DNA from: Pogostemon cablin
Lineage: Eukaryota > Streptophyta > Magnoliopsida > Lamiales > Lamiaceae
Length of the DNA: 64,000 nucleotides
Assembly: GCA_023678885.1 (NCBI GenBank)
Contig: CM042962.1
Location: 20,970,336 to 21,034,335, forward strand
Reading direction: 5' to 3'
The position numbers and the translations under genes are program-made. Below, one piece after another: positions 1 through 15,023 of this stretch. The notes under the pieces were generated by a model. The model did not search any database. It was not told the DNA's origin and saw only the letters and a program-made list of their open reading frames with translations. Position 1 is the first letter of the stretch; each line of letters opens with the position of its first letter.

Positions 1-3000
1 TTTCAAAGTATAAAAATGCTAGGAAGCTTGCTCCATAGAGTCACTAAAAAACTCACAGTGTAGAGCTGATTCTACTCCATGAGCCAATTCAAGAACTCCT
101 TGAAGTGAACATTTTCTAACCATTTTTATGGTCAAATTAGTTATTAGACATGAGTATGTAGTTGGAGAACATGTTTTCAGAGTATAAAAAAGCCACAAAG
201 TTTCCGCCATAGAATAACTAAAAACTCACAGTGCAGAGCTGATTCTACTCTATTAGCCATGTCAAGAACTCCTTGAAGTGAGCATTTTCTTGCCAATTTT
301 GAGGTTAAATTGGTTATTAGACATGAGAATATAGTTGTAGAACATGTTTTCTGAGTATAAAGATACCAGGAAGCTTGCACCAAAGAGTCACTAAAAACTC
401 ACAGTGCGGAGCTGATTCTACTCCGTGAGCCAGGTCAAGACCACCTTGAAGGGAGCATTTTCTTGCCATTTTTATGGTCAAATTAGTAATTAGACATGAG
501 AATATAGTTGGAGAACAAGTTTTCAGAGTATAAAAGTGCTAGGAAGCTTGCGCTATAGAGTCACTAAAAACTCACAGTGCAGAGCTGATTCCACTCCATG
601 AGCCAGTTCAAGAACTCCTTGAAGTAAACATTTTCTTACCATTTTTATGGTCAAATTAGTTATTAGACATGAGTATGTTGTTGGAGAACATGTTTTCAGA
701 ATATAAAAAAGCTATAAAGTTTCCGCCATAGAATAACTAAAAACTCACAGCGCTGAGCTGATTCTACTCTGTGAGCCAGGTCAAGAACTCCTTGAAGTGA
801 GCATTTTCTTGCCAATTTTATGGTTAAATTAGTTATTAGACATGAGAATATAATTAGAGAACATATTTTCTGAGTATAAAAATGCCAGGAAGCTTGCACC
901 AAAAAGTCACTAAAAACTCACAATGCGGAGCTTATTCTACTTCGTGAGCCAGGTCAAGAACTCCTTGAAGTGAGCATTTTCTTGCCAATTTTATGGTCAA
1001 ATTAGTTATTAGACAAGAGAATGTAGTTTTAGAACATGTTTTCAGAGTATAATACGCTAGGAAGGTTGCGCCATCGAGTCAATAAAAACTCACAGTGCAT
1101 AGCTGACTCTACTATGTTAGCCAGGTTAAGAACTCCTTGAAGTGAGTATATAATTGCCATTTTTATGATCAAATTAGTTATTAGACATGAGAATATAGTT
1201 GGAGAATATGTTTTCAGAGTATAAAAATGCTAGGAAGCTTGTACCATAGAGTCACTGAAAACTCATAGTGCAGAGCTGATTCAACTCCTTGAGCCAAGGT
1301 CAAGACCACCTTTAAAGGAGCAGTTTCTTTCAATTTTTATGGTCAAATTAGTAATTAGACATGAGAATATAGTTGGAGAACATGTTTTCAAAGTATAAAA
1401 ATGCTAGGAAGCTTGCTCCATAGAGTCACTAAAAAACTCACAGTGTAGAGCTGATTCTACTCCATGAGCCAATTCAAGAACTCCTTGAAGTGAACATTTT
1501 CTAACCATTTTTATGGTCAAATTAGTTATTAGACATGAGTATGTAGTTGGAGAACATGTTTTCAGAGTATAAAAAAGCCACAAAGTTTCCGCCATAGAAT
1601 AACTAAAAACTCACAGTGCAGAGCTGATTCTACTCTATTAGCCATGTCAAGAACTCCTTGAAGTGAGCATTTTCTTGCCAATTTTGAGGTTAAATTGGTT
1701 ATTAGACATGAGAATATAGTTGGAGAACATGTTTTCTGAGTATAAAGATACCAGGAAGCTTGCACCAAAGAGTCACTAAAAACTCACAGTGCGGAGCTGA
1801 TTCTACTCGTGAGCCAGGTCAAGACCACCTTGAAGGGAGCATTTTCTTGCCATTTTTATGGTCAAATTAGTAATTAGACATGAGAATATAGTTGGAGAAC
1901 AAGTTTTCAGAGTATAAAAGTGCTAGGAAGCTTGCGCTATAGAGTCACTAAAAACTCACAGTGCAGAGCTGATTCCACTCCATGAGCCAGTTCAAGAACT
2001 CCTTGAAGTAAACATTTTCTTACCATTTTTATGGTCAAATTAGTTATTAGACATGAGTATGTTGTTGGAGAACATGTTTTCAGAATATAAAAAAGCTATA
2101 AAGTTTCCGCCATAGAATAACTAAAAACTCACAGCGCTGAGCTGATTCTACTCTGTGAGCCAGGTCAAGAACTCCTTGAAGTGAGCATTTTCTTGCCAAT
2201 TTTATGGTTAAATTAGTTATTAGACATGAGAATATAGTTAGAGAACATATTTTCTGAGTATAAAAATGCCAGGAAGCTTGCACCAAAAAGTCACTAAAAA
2301 CTCACAATGCGGAGCTTATTCTACTTCGTGAGCCAGGTCAAGAACTCCTTGAAGTGAGCATTTTCTTGCCAATTTTATGGTCAAATTAGTTATTAGACAA
2401 GAGAATGTAGTTTTAGAACATGTTTTCAGAGTATAATACGCTAGGAAGGTTGCGCCATCGAGTCAATAAAAACTCACAGTGCATAGCTGACTCTACTATG
2501 TTAGCCAGGTTAAGAACTCCTTGAAGTGAGTATATAATTGCCATTTTTATGATCAAATTAGTTATTAGACATGAGAATATAGTTGGAGAATATGTTTTCA
2601 GAGTATAAAATTGCTAGGAAGCTTGTACCATAGAGTCACTGAAAACTCATAGTGCAGAGCTGATTCAACTCCTTGAGCCAAGTCAATACCACCTTTAAAG
2701 GAGCAGTTTCTTTCAATTTTTATGGTCAAATTAGTAATTAGACATGAGAATATAGTTGGAGAACATGTTTTCAAAGTATAAAAATGCTAGGAAGCTTGCT
2801 CCATAGAGTCACTAAAAAACTCACAGTGTAGAGCTGATTCTACTCCATGAACCAATTCAAGAACTCCCTGAAGTGAACATTTTCTAACCATTTTTATGGT
2901 CAAATTAGTTATTAGACATGAGTATGTAGTTGGAGAACATGTTTTCAGAGTATAAAAAGGCCACAAAGTTTCCGCCATAGAATAACTAAAAACTCACAGT

Positions 3001-6000
3001 GCATAGCTGATTCTACGCTATTAGCCATGTCAAGAACTCCTTGAAGTGAGCATTTTCTTGCCAATTTTGAGGTTAAATTGGTTATTAGACATGAGAATAT
3101 AGTTGGAGAACATGTTTTCTGAGTATAAAGATACCAGGAAGCTTGCACCAAAGAGTCACTAAAAACTCACAGTGCGGAGCTGATTCTACTCCGTGAGCCA
3201 GGTCAAGACCACCTTGAAGGGAGCATTTTCTTGCCATTTTTATGGTCAAATTAGTAATTAGACATGAGAATATAGTTGGAGAACAAGTTTTCAGAGTATA
3301 AAAGTGCTAGGAAGCTTGCGCTATAGAGTCACTAAAAACTCACAGTGCAGAGCTGATTCCACTCCATGAGCCAGTTCAAGAACTCCTTGAAGTAAACATT
3401 TTCTTACCATTTTTATGGTCAAATTAGTTATTAGACATGAGTATGTTGTTGGAGAACATGTTTTCAGAATATAAAAAAGCTATAAAGTTTCCGCCATAGA
3501 ATAACTAAAAACTCACAGCGCTGAGCTGATTCTACTCTGTGAGCCAGGTCAAGAACTCCTTGAAGTGAGCATTTTCTTGCCAATTTTATGGTTAAATTAG
3601 TTATTAGACATGAGAATATAATTAGAGAACATATTTTCTGAGTATAAAAATGCCAGGAAGCTTGCACCAAAAAGTCACTAAAAACTCACAATGCGGAGCT
3701 TATTCTACTTCGTGAGCCAGGTCAAGAACTCCTTGAAGTGAGCATTTTCTTGCCAATTTTATGGTCAAATTAGTTATTAGACAAGAGAATGTAGTTTTAG
3801 AACATGTTTTCAGAGTATAATACGCTAGGAAGGTTGCGCCATCGAGTCAATAAAAACTCACAGTGCATAGCTGACTCTACTATGTTAGCCAGGTTAAGAA
3901 CTCCTTGAAGTGAGTATATAATTGCCATTTTTATGATCAAATTAGTTATTAGACATGAGAATATAGTTGGAGAATATGTTTTCAGAGTATAAAAATGCTA
4001 GGAAGCTTGTACCATAGAGTCACTGAAAACTCATAGTGCAGAGCTGATTCAACTCCTTGAGCCAAGTCAAGACCACCTTTAAAGGAGCAGTTTCTTTCAA
4101 TTTTTATGGTCAAATTAGTAATTAGACATGAGAATATAGTTGGAGAACATATTTTCAAAGTATAAAAATGCTAGGAAGCTTGCTCCATAGAGTCACTAAA
4201 AAACTCACAGTGTAGAGCTGATTCTACTCCATGAGCCAATTCAAGAACTCCTTGAAGTGAACATTTTCTAACTATTTTTATGGTCAAATTAGTTATTAGA
4301 CATGAGTATGTAGTTGGAGAACATGTTTTCAGAGTATAAAAAAGCCACAAAGTTTCCGCCATAGAATAACTAAAAACTCACAGTGCAGAGCTGATTCTAC
4401 TCTATTAGCCATGTCAAGAACTCCTTGAAGTGAGCATTTTCTTGCCAATTTTGAGGTTAAATTGGTTATTAGACATGAGAATATAGTTGGAGAACATGTT
4501 TTCTGAGTATAAAGATACCAGGAAGCTTGCACCAAAGAGTCACTAAAAACTCACAGTGCGGAGCTGATTCTACTCGTGAGCCAGGTCAAGACCACCTTGA
4601 AGGGAGCATTTTCTTGCCATTTTTATGGTCAAATTAGTAATTAGACATGAGAATATAGTTGGAGAACAAGTTTTCAGAGTATAAAAGTACTAGGAAGCTT
4701 GCGCTATAGAGTCACTAAAAACTCACAGTGCAGAGCTGATTCCACTCCTGAGCCAGTTCAAGAACTCCTTGAAGTAAACATTTTCTTACCATTTTTATGG
4801 TCAAATTAGTTATTAGACATGAGTATGTTGTTGTAGAACATGTTTTCAGAATATAAAAAAGCTATAAAGTTTCCGCCATAGAATAACTAAAAACTCACAG
4901 CGCTGAGCTAATTCTACTCTGTGAGCCAGGTCAAGAACTCCTTGAAGTGAGCAATTTCTTGCCAATTTTATGGTTAAATTAGTTATTAGACATGAGAATA
5001 TAATTAGAGAACATATTTTCTGAGTATAAAAATGCCAGGAAGCTTGCACCAAAAAGTCACTAAAAACTCACAATGCGGAGCTTATTCTACTTCGTGAGCC
5101 AGGTCAAGAACTCCTTGAAGTGAGCATTTTCTTGCCAATTTTATGGTCAAATTAGTTATTAGACAAGAGAATGTAGTTTTAGAACATGTTTTCAGAGTAT
5201 AATACGCTAGGAAGGTTGCGCCATCGAGTCAATAAAAACTCACAGTGCATAGCTGACTCTACTATGTTAGCCAGGTTAAGAACTCCTTGAAGTGAGTATA
5301 TAATTGCCATTTTTATGATCAAATTAGTTATTAGACATGAGAATATAGTTGGAGAATATGTTTTCAGAGTATAAAAATGCTAGGAAGCTTGTACCATAGA
5401 GTCACTGAAAACTCATAGTGCAGAGCTGATTCAACTCCTTGAGCAAGGTCAAGACCACCTTTAAAGGAGCAGTTTCTTTCAATTTTTATGGTCAAATTAG
5501 TAATTAGACATGAGAATATAGTTGGAGAACATGTTTTCAAAGTATAAAAATGCTAGGAAGCTTGCTCCATAGAGTCACTAAAAAACTCACAGTGTAGAGC
5601 TGATTCTACTCCATGAGCCAATTCAAGAACTCCTTGAAGTGAACATTTTCTAACCATTTTTATGGTCAAATTAGTTATTAGACATGAGTATGTAGTTGGA
5701 GAACATGTTTTCAGAGTATAAAAAAGCCACAAAGTTTCCGCCATAGAATAACTAAAAACTCACAGTGCAGAGCTGATTCTACTCTATTAGCCATGTCAAG
5801 AACTCCTTGAAGTGAGCATTTTCTTGCCAATTTTGAGGTTAAATTGGTTATTAGACATGAGAATATAGTTGGAGAACATGTTTTCTGAGTATAAAGATAC
5901 CAGGAAGCTTGCACCAAAGAGTCACTAAAAACTCACAGTGCGGAGCTGATTCTACTCCGTGAGCCAGGTCAAGACCACCTTGAAGGGAGCATTTTCTTGC

Positions 6001-9000
6001 CATTTTTATGGTCAAATTAGTAATTAGACATGAGAATATAGTTGGAGAACAAGTTTTCAGAGTATAAAAGTGCTAGGAAGCTTGCGCTATAGAGTCACTA
6101 AAAACTCACAGTGCAGAGCTGATTCCACTCCATGAGCCAGTTCAAGAACTCCTTGAAGTAAACATTTTCTTACCATTTTTATGGTCAAATTAGTTATTAG
6201 ACATGAGTATGTTGTTGGAGAACATGTTTTCAGAATATAAAAAAGCTATAAAGTTTCCGCCATAGAATAACTAAAAACTCACAGCGCTGAGCTGATTCTA
6301 CTCTGTGAGCCAGGTCAAGAACTCCTTGAAGTGAGCATTTTCTTGCCAATTTTATGGTTAAATTAGTTATTAGACATGAGAATATAATTAGAGAACATAT
6401 TTTCTGAGTATAAAAATGCCAGGAAGCTTGCACCAAAAAGTCACTAAAAACTCACAATGCGGAGCTTATTCTACTTCGTGAGCCAGGTCAAGAACTCCTT
6501 GAAGTGAGCATTTTCTTGCCAATTTTATGGTCAAATTAGTTATTAGACAAGAGAATGTAGTTTTAGAACATGTTTTCAGAGTATAATACGCTAGGAAGGT
6601 TGCGCCATCGAGTCAATAAAAACTCACAGTGCATAGCTGACTCTACTATGTTAGCCAGGTTAAGAACTCCTTGAAGTGAGTATATAATTGCCATTTTTAT
6701 GATCAAATTAGTTATTAGACATGAGAATATAGTTGGAGAATATGTTTTCAGAGTATAAAAATGCTAGGAAGCTTGTACCATAGAGTCACTGAAAACTCAT
6801 AGTGCAGAGCTGATTCAACTCCTTGAGCCAAGGTCAAGACCACCTTTAAAGGAGCAGTTTCTTTCAATTTTTATGGTCAAATTAGTAATTAGACATGAGA
6901 ATATAGTTGGAGAACATGTTTTCAAAGTATAAAAATGCTAGGAAGCTTGCTCCATAGAGTCACTAAAAAACTCACAGTGTAGAGCTGATTCTACTCCATG
7001 AGCCAATTCAAGAACTCCTTGAAGTGAACATTTTCTAACCATTTTTATGGTCAAATTAGTTATTAGACATGAGTATGTAGTTGGAGAACATGTTTTCAGA
7101 GTATAAAAAGGCCACAAAGTTTCCGCCATAGAATAACTAAAAACTCACAGTGCAGAGCTGATTCTACTCTATTAGCCATGTCAAGAACTCCTTGAAGTGA
7201 GCATTTTCTTGCCAATTTTGAGGTTAAATTGGTTATTAGACATGAGAATATAGTTGGAGAACATGTTTTCTGAGTATAAAGATACCAGGAAGCTTGCACC
7301 AAAGAGTCACTAAAAACTCACAGTGCGGAGCTGATTCTACTTCGTGAGCCATGTCAAGACCACCTTGAAGGGAGCATTTTCTTGCCATTTTTATGGTCAA
7401 ATTAGTAATTAGACATGAGAATATAGTTGGAGAACAAGTTTTCAGAGTATAAAAGTGCTAGGAAGCTTGCGCTATAGAGTCACTAAAAACTCACAGTGCA
7501 GAGCTGATTCCACTCCTGAGCCAGTTCAAGAACTCCTTGAAGTAAACATTTTCTTACCATTTTTATGGTCAAATTAGTTATTAGACATGAGTATGTTGTT
7601 GTAGAACATGTTTTCAGAATATAAAAAAGCTATAAAGTTTCCGCCATAGAATAACTAAAAACTCACAGCGCTGAGCTGATTCTACTCTGTGAGCCAGGTC
7701 AAGAACTCCTTGAAGTGAGCATTTTCTTGCCAATTTTATGGTTAAATTAGTTATTAGACATGAGAATATAGTTGGAGAACATATTTTCTGAGTATAAAAA
7801 TGCCAGGAAGCTTGCACCAAAAAGTCACTAAAAACTCACAATGCGGAGCTTATTCTACTTCGTGAGCCAGGTCAAGAACTCCTTGAAGTGAGCATTTTCT
7901 TGCCAATTTTATGGTCAAATTAGTTATTAGACAAGAGAATGTAGTTTTAGAACATGTTTTCAGAGTATAATACGCTAGGAAGGTTGCGCCATCGAGTCAA
8001 TAAAAACTCACAGTGCATAGCTGACTCTACTATGTTAGCCAGGTTAAGAACTCCTTGAAGTGAGTATATAATTGCCATTTTTATGATCAAATTAGTTATT
8101 AGACATGAGAATATAGTTGGAGAATATGTTTTCAGAGTATAAAAATGCTAGGAAGCTTGTACCATAGAGTCACTGAAAACTCATAGTGCAGAGCTGATTC
8201 AACTCCTTGAGCCAGGTCAAGACCACCTTTAAAGGAGCAGTTTCTTTCAATTTTTATGGTCAAATTAGTAATTAGACATGAGAATATAGTTGGAGAACAT
8301 ATTTTCAAAGTATAAAAATGCTAGGAAGCTTGCTCCATAGAGTCACTAAAAAACTCACAGTGTAGAGCTGATTCTACTCCATGAGCCAATTCAAGAACTC
8401 CCTGAAGTGAACATTTTCTAACCATTTTTATGGTCAAATTAGTTATTAGACATGAGTATGTAGTTGGAGAACATGTTTTCAGAGTATAAAAAAGCCACAA
8501 AGTTTCCGCCATAGAATAACTAAAAACTAACAATGCAGAGCTGATTCAACTCTATTAGCCATGTCAAGAACTCCTTGAAGTGAGCATTTTCTTGCCAATT
8601 TTAAGGTTAAATTGGTTATTAGACATGAGAATATATTTTTAGAATATGTTTTCTGAGTATAAAGATACCAGGAAGCTTGCACCAAAGAGTCATAAAAACT
8701 CACAGTGCGGAGCTAATTCTACTCCGTGAGCCAGGTCAAGACCACCTTGAAGGGAGCATTTTCTATCCATTTTTATGGTCAAATTAGTAATTAGACATGA
8801 GAATATAGTTGGAGAACAAGTTTTCAGAGTATAAAAGTGCTAGGAAGCTTGCGCTATAGAGTCACTAAAAACTCACAGTGCAGAGCTGATTCCACTCCAT
8901 GAGCCAGTTCAAGAACTCCTTGAAGTAAACATTTTCTTACCATTTTTATGGTCAAATTAGTTATTAGACATGAGTATGTTGTTGGAGAACATGTTTTCAG

Positions 9001-12000
9001 AATATAAAAAAGCTATAAAGTTTCCGCAATAGAATAACTAAAATCTCACAGCGCTGAGCTGATTCTACTCTGTGAGCCAGGTCAAGAACTCCTTGAAGTG
9101 AGCATTTTCTTGCCAATTTTAGGGTTAAATTAGTTATTAGACATGAGAATATAGTTAGAGAACATATTTTCTGAGTATAAAAATGCCAGGAAGCTTGCAC
9201 CAAAAAGTCACTAAAAACTCACAATGCGGAGCTTATTCTACTTCGTGAGCCAGGTCAAGAACTCCTTGAAGTGAGCATTTTCTTGCTAATTTTATGGTCA
9301 AATTAGTTATTAGACAAGAGAATGTAGTTTTAGAACATGTTTTCAGAGTATAATACGCTAGGAAGGTTGCGCCATCGAGTCAATAAAAACTTACAGTGCA
9401 TAGCTGACTCTACTATGTTAGCCAGGTTAAGAACTCCTTGAAGTGAGTATATAATTGCCATTTTTATGATCAAATTAGTTATTAGACATGAGAATATAGT
9501 TGGAGAATATGTTTTCAGAGTATAAAAATGCTAGGAAGCTTGTACCATAGAGTCACTGAAAACTCATAGTGCAGAGCTGATTCAACTCCTTGAGCCAGGT
9601 CAAGACCACCTTTAAAGGAGCAGTTTCTTTCAATTTTTATGGTCAAATTAGTAATTAGACATGAGAATATAGTTGGAGAACATATTTTCAAAGTATAAAA
9701 ATGCTAGGAAGCTTGCTCCATAAAGTCACTAAAAAACTCACAGTGTAGAGCTGATTCTACTCCATGAGCCAATTCAAGAACTCCTTGAAGTGAACATTTT
9801 CTAACCATTTTTATGGTCAAATTAGTTATTAGACATGAGTATGTAGTTGGAGAACATGTTTTCAGAGTATAAAAAAGCCACAAAGTTTCCGCCATAGAAT
9901 AACTAAAAACTCACAGTGCAGAGCTGATTCTACTCTATTAGCCATGTCAAGAACTCCTTGAAGTGAGCATTTTCTTGCCAATTTTGAGGTTAAATTGGTT
10001 ATTAGACATGAGAATATAGTTGTAGAACATGTTTTCTGAGTATAAAGATACCAGGAAGCTTGCACCAAAGAGTCACTAAAAACTCACAGTGCGGAGCTGA
10101 TTCTACTCCGTGAGCCAGGTCAAGACCACCTTGAAGGGAGCATTTTCTTGCCATTTTTATGGTCAAATTAGTCATTAGACATGAGAATATAGTTGGAGAA
10201 CAAGTTTTCAGAGTATAAAAGTGCTAGGAAGCTTGCGCTATAGAGTCACTAAAAACTCACAGTGCAGAGCTGATTCCACTCCATGAGTCAGTTCAAGAAC
10301 TCCTTGAAGTAAACATTTTCTTACCATTTTTATGGTCAAATTAGTTATTAGACATGAGTATGTTGTTGTAGAACATGTTTTCAGAATATAAAAAAGCTAT
10401 AAAGTTTCCGCCATTGAATAACTAAAAACTCACAGCGCTGAGCTGATTCTACTCTGTGAGCCAGGTCAAGAACTCCTTGAAGTGAGCATTTTCTTGCCAA
10501 TTTTATGGTTAAATTAGTTATTAGACATGAGAATATAATTAGAAAACATATTTTCTGAATATAAAAATGCCAGGAAGCTTGCACCAAAAAGTCACTAAAA
10601 ACTCACAATGCGGAGCTTATTCTATTTCGTGAGCCAGGTCAAGAACTCCTTGAAGTGAGCATTTTCTTGCAAATTTTATGGTCAAATTAGTTATTAGACA
10701 AGAGAATTTAGTTTTAGAACATGTTTTCAGAGTATAATACGCTAGGAAGGTTGCACCATCGAGTCAATAAAAACTCACAGTGCATAGCTGACTCTACTAT
10801 GTTAGCCAGTTTAAGAACTCCTTGAAGTGAGTATATAATTGCCATTTTTATGATCAAATTAGTTATTAGACATGAGAATATAGTTGGAGAATATGTTTTC
10901 AGAGTCTAAAAATACTAGGAAGCTTGTACCATAGAGTCACTGAAAACTCATAGTGCAGAGATGATTCAACTCCGTGAGCCAGGTCAAGACCACCTTTAAA
11001 GGAGCAGTTTCTTTCAATTTTTATGGTCAAATTAGTAATTATACATGAGAATATAGTTGGAGAACATGTTTTCAAAGTATAAAAATGCTAGGAAGCTTGA
11101 TCCATAGAGTCACTAAAAAACTCACAGTGTAGAGCTGATTCTACTCCATGAGCCAATTCAAGAACTCCTTGAAGTGAACATTTTCTAACCATTTTTATGG
11201 TCAAATTAGTTATTACACATGAGTATGTAGTTGGAGAACATGTTTTCAGAGTATAAAAAAGCCATAAAGTTTCCGCCATAGAATAACTAAAAACTCACAG
11301 TGCAGAGCTGATTCTACTCTATTAGCCATGTCAAGAACTCCTTGAAGTGAGCATTTTCTTGCAAATTTTGAGGTTAAATTGGTTATTAGACATGAGAACA
11401 TAGTTGGAGAACATGTTTTCTGAGTATAAAGATACCAGGAAGCTTGCACCAAAGAGTCACTAAAAACTTACAGTGCGGGGCTGATTCTACTCTGTGAGCC
11501 AGGTCAAGACCACCTTTTCTTGCCATTTTTATGGTCAAATTAGTAATTAGACATGAGAATATAGTTGGAGAACATGTTTTCAGAGTATAAAAGTACTAGG
11601 AAGCTTGCGCTATAGAGTCACTAAAAACTCATAGTGCAGAGCAGATTCCACTCCATGAGCCAGTTCAAGAACTCCTTGAAGAAAACATTTTCTTACCATT
11701 TTTATGGTCAAATTAGTTATTAGACATGAGTATGTTGTTGGAGAACATGTTTTCAGAGTATAAAAAAGCTATAAAGTTTCCGCCACAGAATAACTAAAAA
11801 CTCACGGCGCTGAGCTGATTCTACTCTGTGACGAGGTCAAGAACTCCTTGAAGTTAGCATTTTCTTGCCAATTTTATGGTTAAATTATTTATTAGAAATG
11901 AAAATATAGTTGGAAAAAATATTTTCTGAGTATAAAAATGACAGGAAGCTTGCACCAAAAAGTCACTAAAAACTCACAATGCGGAGCTTATTCTACTTCG

Positions 12001-13830
12001 TGAGCCAGGTCAAGTACTCCTTGAAGTGAGCATTTTCTTGCAAATTTTATGGTCAAATTAGTTATTAGATAAGAGAATGTAGTTTTAGAACATGTTTTTA
12101 GAGTATAATACGCTAGGAAGGTTGCGCCATCGAGTCAATAAAAACTCACAGTGCATAGCTGACTTTACTGTGTTAGCCAGGTTAAGAACTCCTTGAAGTG
12201 AGTATATAATTGCCATTTTTATGATCAAATTAGTTATTAGACATGAGAATATAGTTGGAGAATATATTTTCAGAGTCTAAAAATATTAGGAAGCTTGTAC
12301 CATAGAGTCACTGAAAACTCATAGTGCAGAGCTGATTCAACTCCGTGAGCCAGGTCAAGACCACCTTTAAAGGAGCAGTTTCTTTCAATTTTTATGGTCA
12401 AATTAGTAATTAGACATGAGAATATAGTTGGAGAACATGCTTTCAAAGTATAAAAATGCTAGGAAGCTTGATCCATAGAGTCACTAAAAAACTCACAGTG
12501 TAGAGCTGATTCTACTCCATGAGCCAATTCAAGAACTCCTTGAAGTGAACATTTTCTAACCATTTTTATGGTCAAATTAGTTATTACACATGAGTATGTA
12601 GTTGGAGAACATGTTTTCAGAGTATAAAAAAGCCATAAAGTTTCCGCCATAGAATAACTAAAAACTCACAGTGCAGAGCTGATTCTACTCTATTAGCCAT
12701 GTCAAGAACTCCTTGAAGTGAGCATTTTCTTGCCAATTTTGAGGTTAAATTGGTTATTAGACATGAGAATATAGTTGGAGAACATGTTTTCTGAGTATAA
12801 AGATACCAGGAAGCTTGCACGAAAGAGTCACCAAAAACTCACAGTGCGGAGCTGATTCTACTCCTGTGAGCCAGGTCAAGACCACCTTGAAGGGAGCATT
12901 TTCTTGCCATTTTTATGGTCAAATTAGTAATTAGACATGAGAATATAGTTGGAGAACAAGTTTTCAGAGTATAAAAGTACTAGGAAGCTTGTGCTATAGA
13001 GTCACTAAAAACTCACAGTGCAGAGCTGATTCCACTCCATGAGCCAGTTCAAGAACTCCTTGAAGTAAACATTTTCTTACCATTTTTATGGTCAAATTAG
13101 TTATTAGACATGAGTATGTTGTTGGAGAACATGTTTTTAGAGTATAAAAAAGCTATAAAGTTTCCGCCATAGAATAACTAAAAACTCACAGCGCTGAGCT
13201 GATTCTACTCTGTGAGCCAGGTCAAGAACTCCTTGAAGTGAGCATTTTCTTGCCAATTTTATGGTTAAATTAGTTATTAGACATGAGAATATAGTTGGAG
13301 AAAATAATTTCTGAGTATAAAAATGCCAGGAAGCTTGCACCAAAAAGTCACTAAAAACTCACAATGCGGAGCTTATTCTACTTCGTGAGCCAGGTCAAGT
13401 ACTCCTTGAAATGAGCATTTTTTTTGCCAATTTTATGGTCAAATTAGTTATTAGACAAGAGAATGTAGTTTTAGAACATGTTTTCAGAGTATAATAAGCC
13501 AGGAAGGTTGCGCCATCGAGTCAATAAAAACTCACAGTGCATAGCTGACTCTACTATGTTAGCCAGGTTGAGAACTCCTTGAAGTGAGTATATAATTGCC
13601 ATTTTTATGATCAAATTAGTTATTAGACATGAGAATATAGTTGGAGAATATGTTTTCAGAGTATAAAAATGCTAGGAAGCTTGTACCACAGAGTCACTGA
13701 AAACTCATATTGCAGAGATGATTCTACTACATGAGTCATGTCAAGACCACCTTGAAAGGAGCATTTTCTTACCATTTTACGGTCAAATTAGTAATTAGAC
13801 ATGAGAATATAGTTGGAGAACATGTTTTTA
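1..13830 (-). repeat. Satellite array, 8-monomer higher-order repeat of about 1384 bp
   Basis: About ten head-to-tail copies of an eight-monomer unit fill this stretch. Each monomer is 172-174 bp and recognisable by a 'gtataaa' block followed by 'gctaggaagcttg' or a variant. In the first copy monomers start near 8, 180, 353, 526, 700, 873, 1046 and 1219. HOR copies start near 8, 1393, 2776, 4160, 5542, 6927, 8310, 9693, 11077 and 12448. Monomers within a unit differ clearly (for example 'aaaaaagccacaaag', 'aaagataccagg', 'aatacgctagg'), while the same monomer position is almost identical between copies, which is the hallmark of HOR amplification. The copy at 11077 is 12-13 bp short because 'gaagggagcatt' is missing near 11512. 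The array probably continues left of the window. Strand is given relative to the right-hand array (32773-57776), whose monomers run the other way. Short ORFs in each monomer are fortuitous. Confidence 0.95.
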
Positions 13831-15010
13831 GAGTATAAAAATGCAAGGAAGCTTGCGCCAAAGAGTCACTAAAAACTCACAGTGTAGAGCGGATTCTATT
13901 CCATGAGCCAATTCAAGAACTCCTTGAAGTGAACATTTTCTTACCATTTTTATGGTCAAATTAGTTATTAGACATGAGTATGTAGTTGGAGAACATGTTT
14001 TCAGAGTATAAAAAAGCTACAAAGTTTCAGCAATAGAATAACTAAAAACTCACAGCGCAGAGCTGATTCTACACTATGAGCCAGGTCAAGAACTCCTAGT
14101 AGTGAGCATTTTCTTGCCAATTTTATGGTTAAATTAGTTATAAAACATGACAATATAGTTGGAGAACATGTTTTCTGAGTATAAAAATGCCAAGAAAGGT
14201 TGCGCCATCGATTCTCTAAAAACTACCAGTGCATAGCTAACTCTGCTTTGTGAGCCAGGTCAAGAACTCCTTGAAGTGAGTATTTTTTGCCATTTTTTTG
14301 TATGGTCAAGTTAGTTATTAGACATGAAAATATAGTTGGAGAATATGTTTTCAGAGTATAAAAATGCTAGGAAGCTTGTACCATAGAGTCATTGAACACT
14401 CATAGTGCAGAGCTGATTCTACTCCGTGAGCCAAGTCATGACCGCCTTGAAGGGAGCATTTTCTTGCCATTTTTAAGGTCAAATTAGTAATTAGTCATGA
14501 GAATACAGTTGGAGAACATGTTTTCAGAGTATAAATATGCTAGGAAGCTTGCGCCATAAATCTACTCTGTGAGCCAAGTCAAGAACTCCTTGTTGTGAGA
14601 ATTTTCTTGCCATTTTTATGTTCAAATTAGTTATTAGACATGAGAATACAGTTGGATAACAAGTTTTCATAGTATAAAAGTTCTAGGAAGCTTGCACCTT
14701 AGATCACAAAAAACTCAAAGTGCATAGCTCATTCTACTCCGTTAGCTAGGTCATGAACTCCTTGAAGTGAGCATTTTCTTGCCAATTTTATGGTTAAATT
14801 AGTTATTAGACATGAAAATATAGTTGGAGAACATATTTTCTGAGTATAAAAATGCTTGGAAGCTTGCACCGAAGAGTCACTAAAAACTCACACTGCGGAG
14901 CTGATTCTACTCCGTGAGCCAGGTCAAGAATTCCTTGAAGTGAACATTTTCTTGCCAATTTTATGGTCAAATTAGTTATTAAACATGAGAATATAGTTTG
15001 AGAACATGTT
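13831..15010 (-). repeat. Diverged satellite monomers at the edge of the 8-mer array
   Basis: About seven further monomers of the same family and orientation follow, but the eight-monomer order is lost and substitutions and small indels are frequent. One monomer near 14545-14570 is internally shortened ('gcgccataaatctactctg' skips the usual 'gagtcactaaaaactcacag' block). Monomers near 14650-14760 ('ttctaggaagcttgcacctt') and 14850-14900 ('cttggaagcttgcaccgaag') reappear beside LINE copy B, and the latter also beside copy C, linking this edge to the later satellite blocks. Confidence 0.9.
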
Positions 15011-15023
15011 TTCGAAGTATAAA

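Noticed and set aside
19..13343. Dozens of 60-70 codon minus-strand reading frames with similar predicted peptides in the left array
   Set aside because: Each spans about one satellite monomer. The monomer length is not a multiple of three, and many frames rely on non-ATG starts. They recur only because the DNA repeats.
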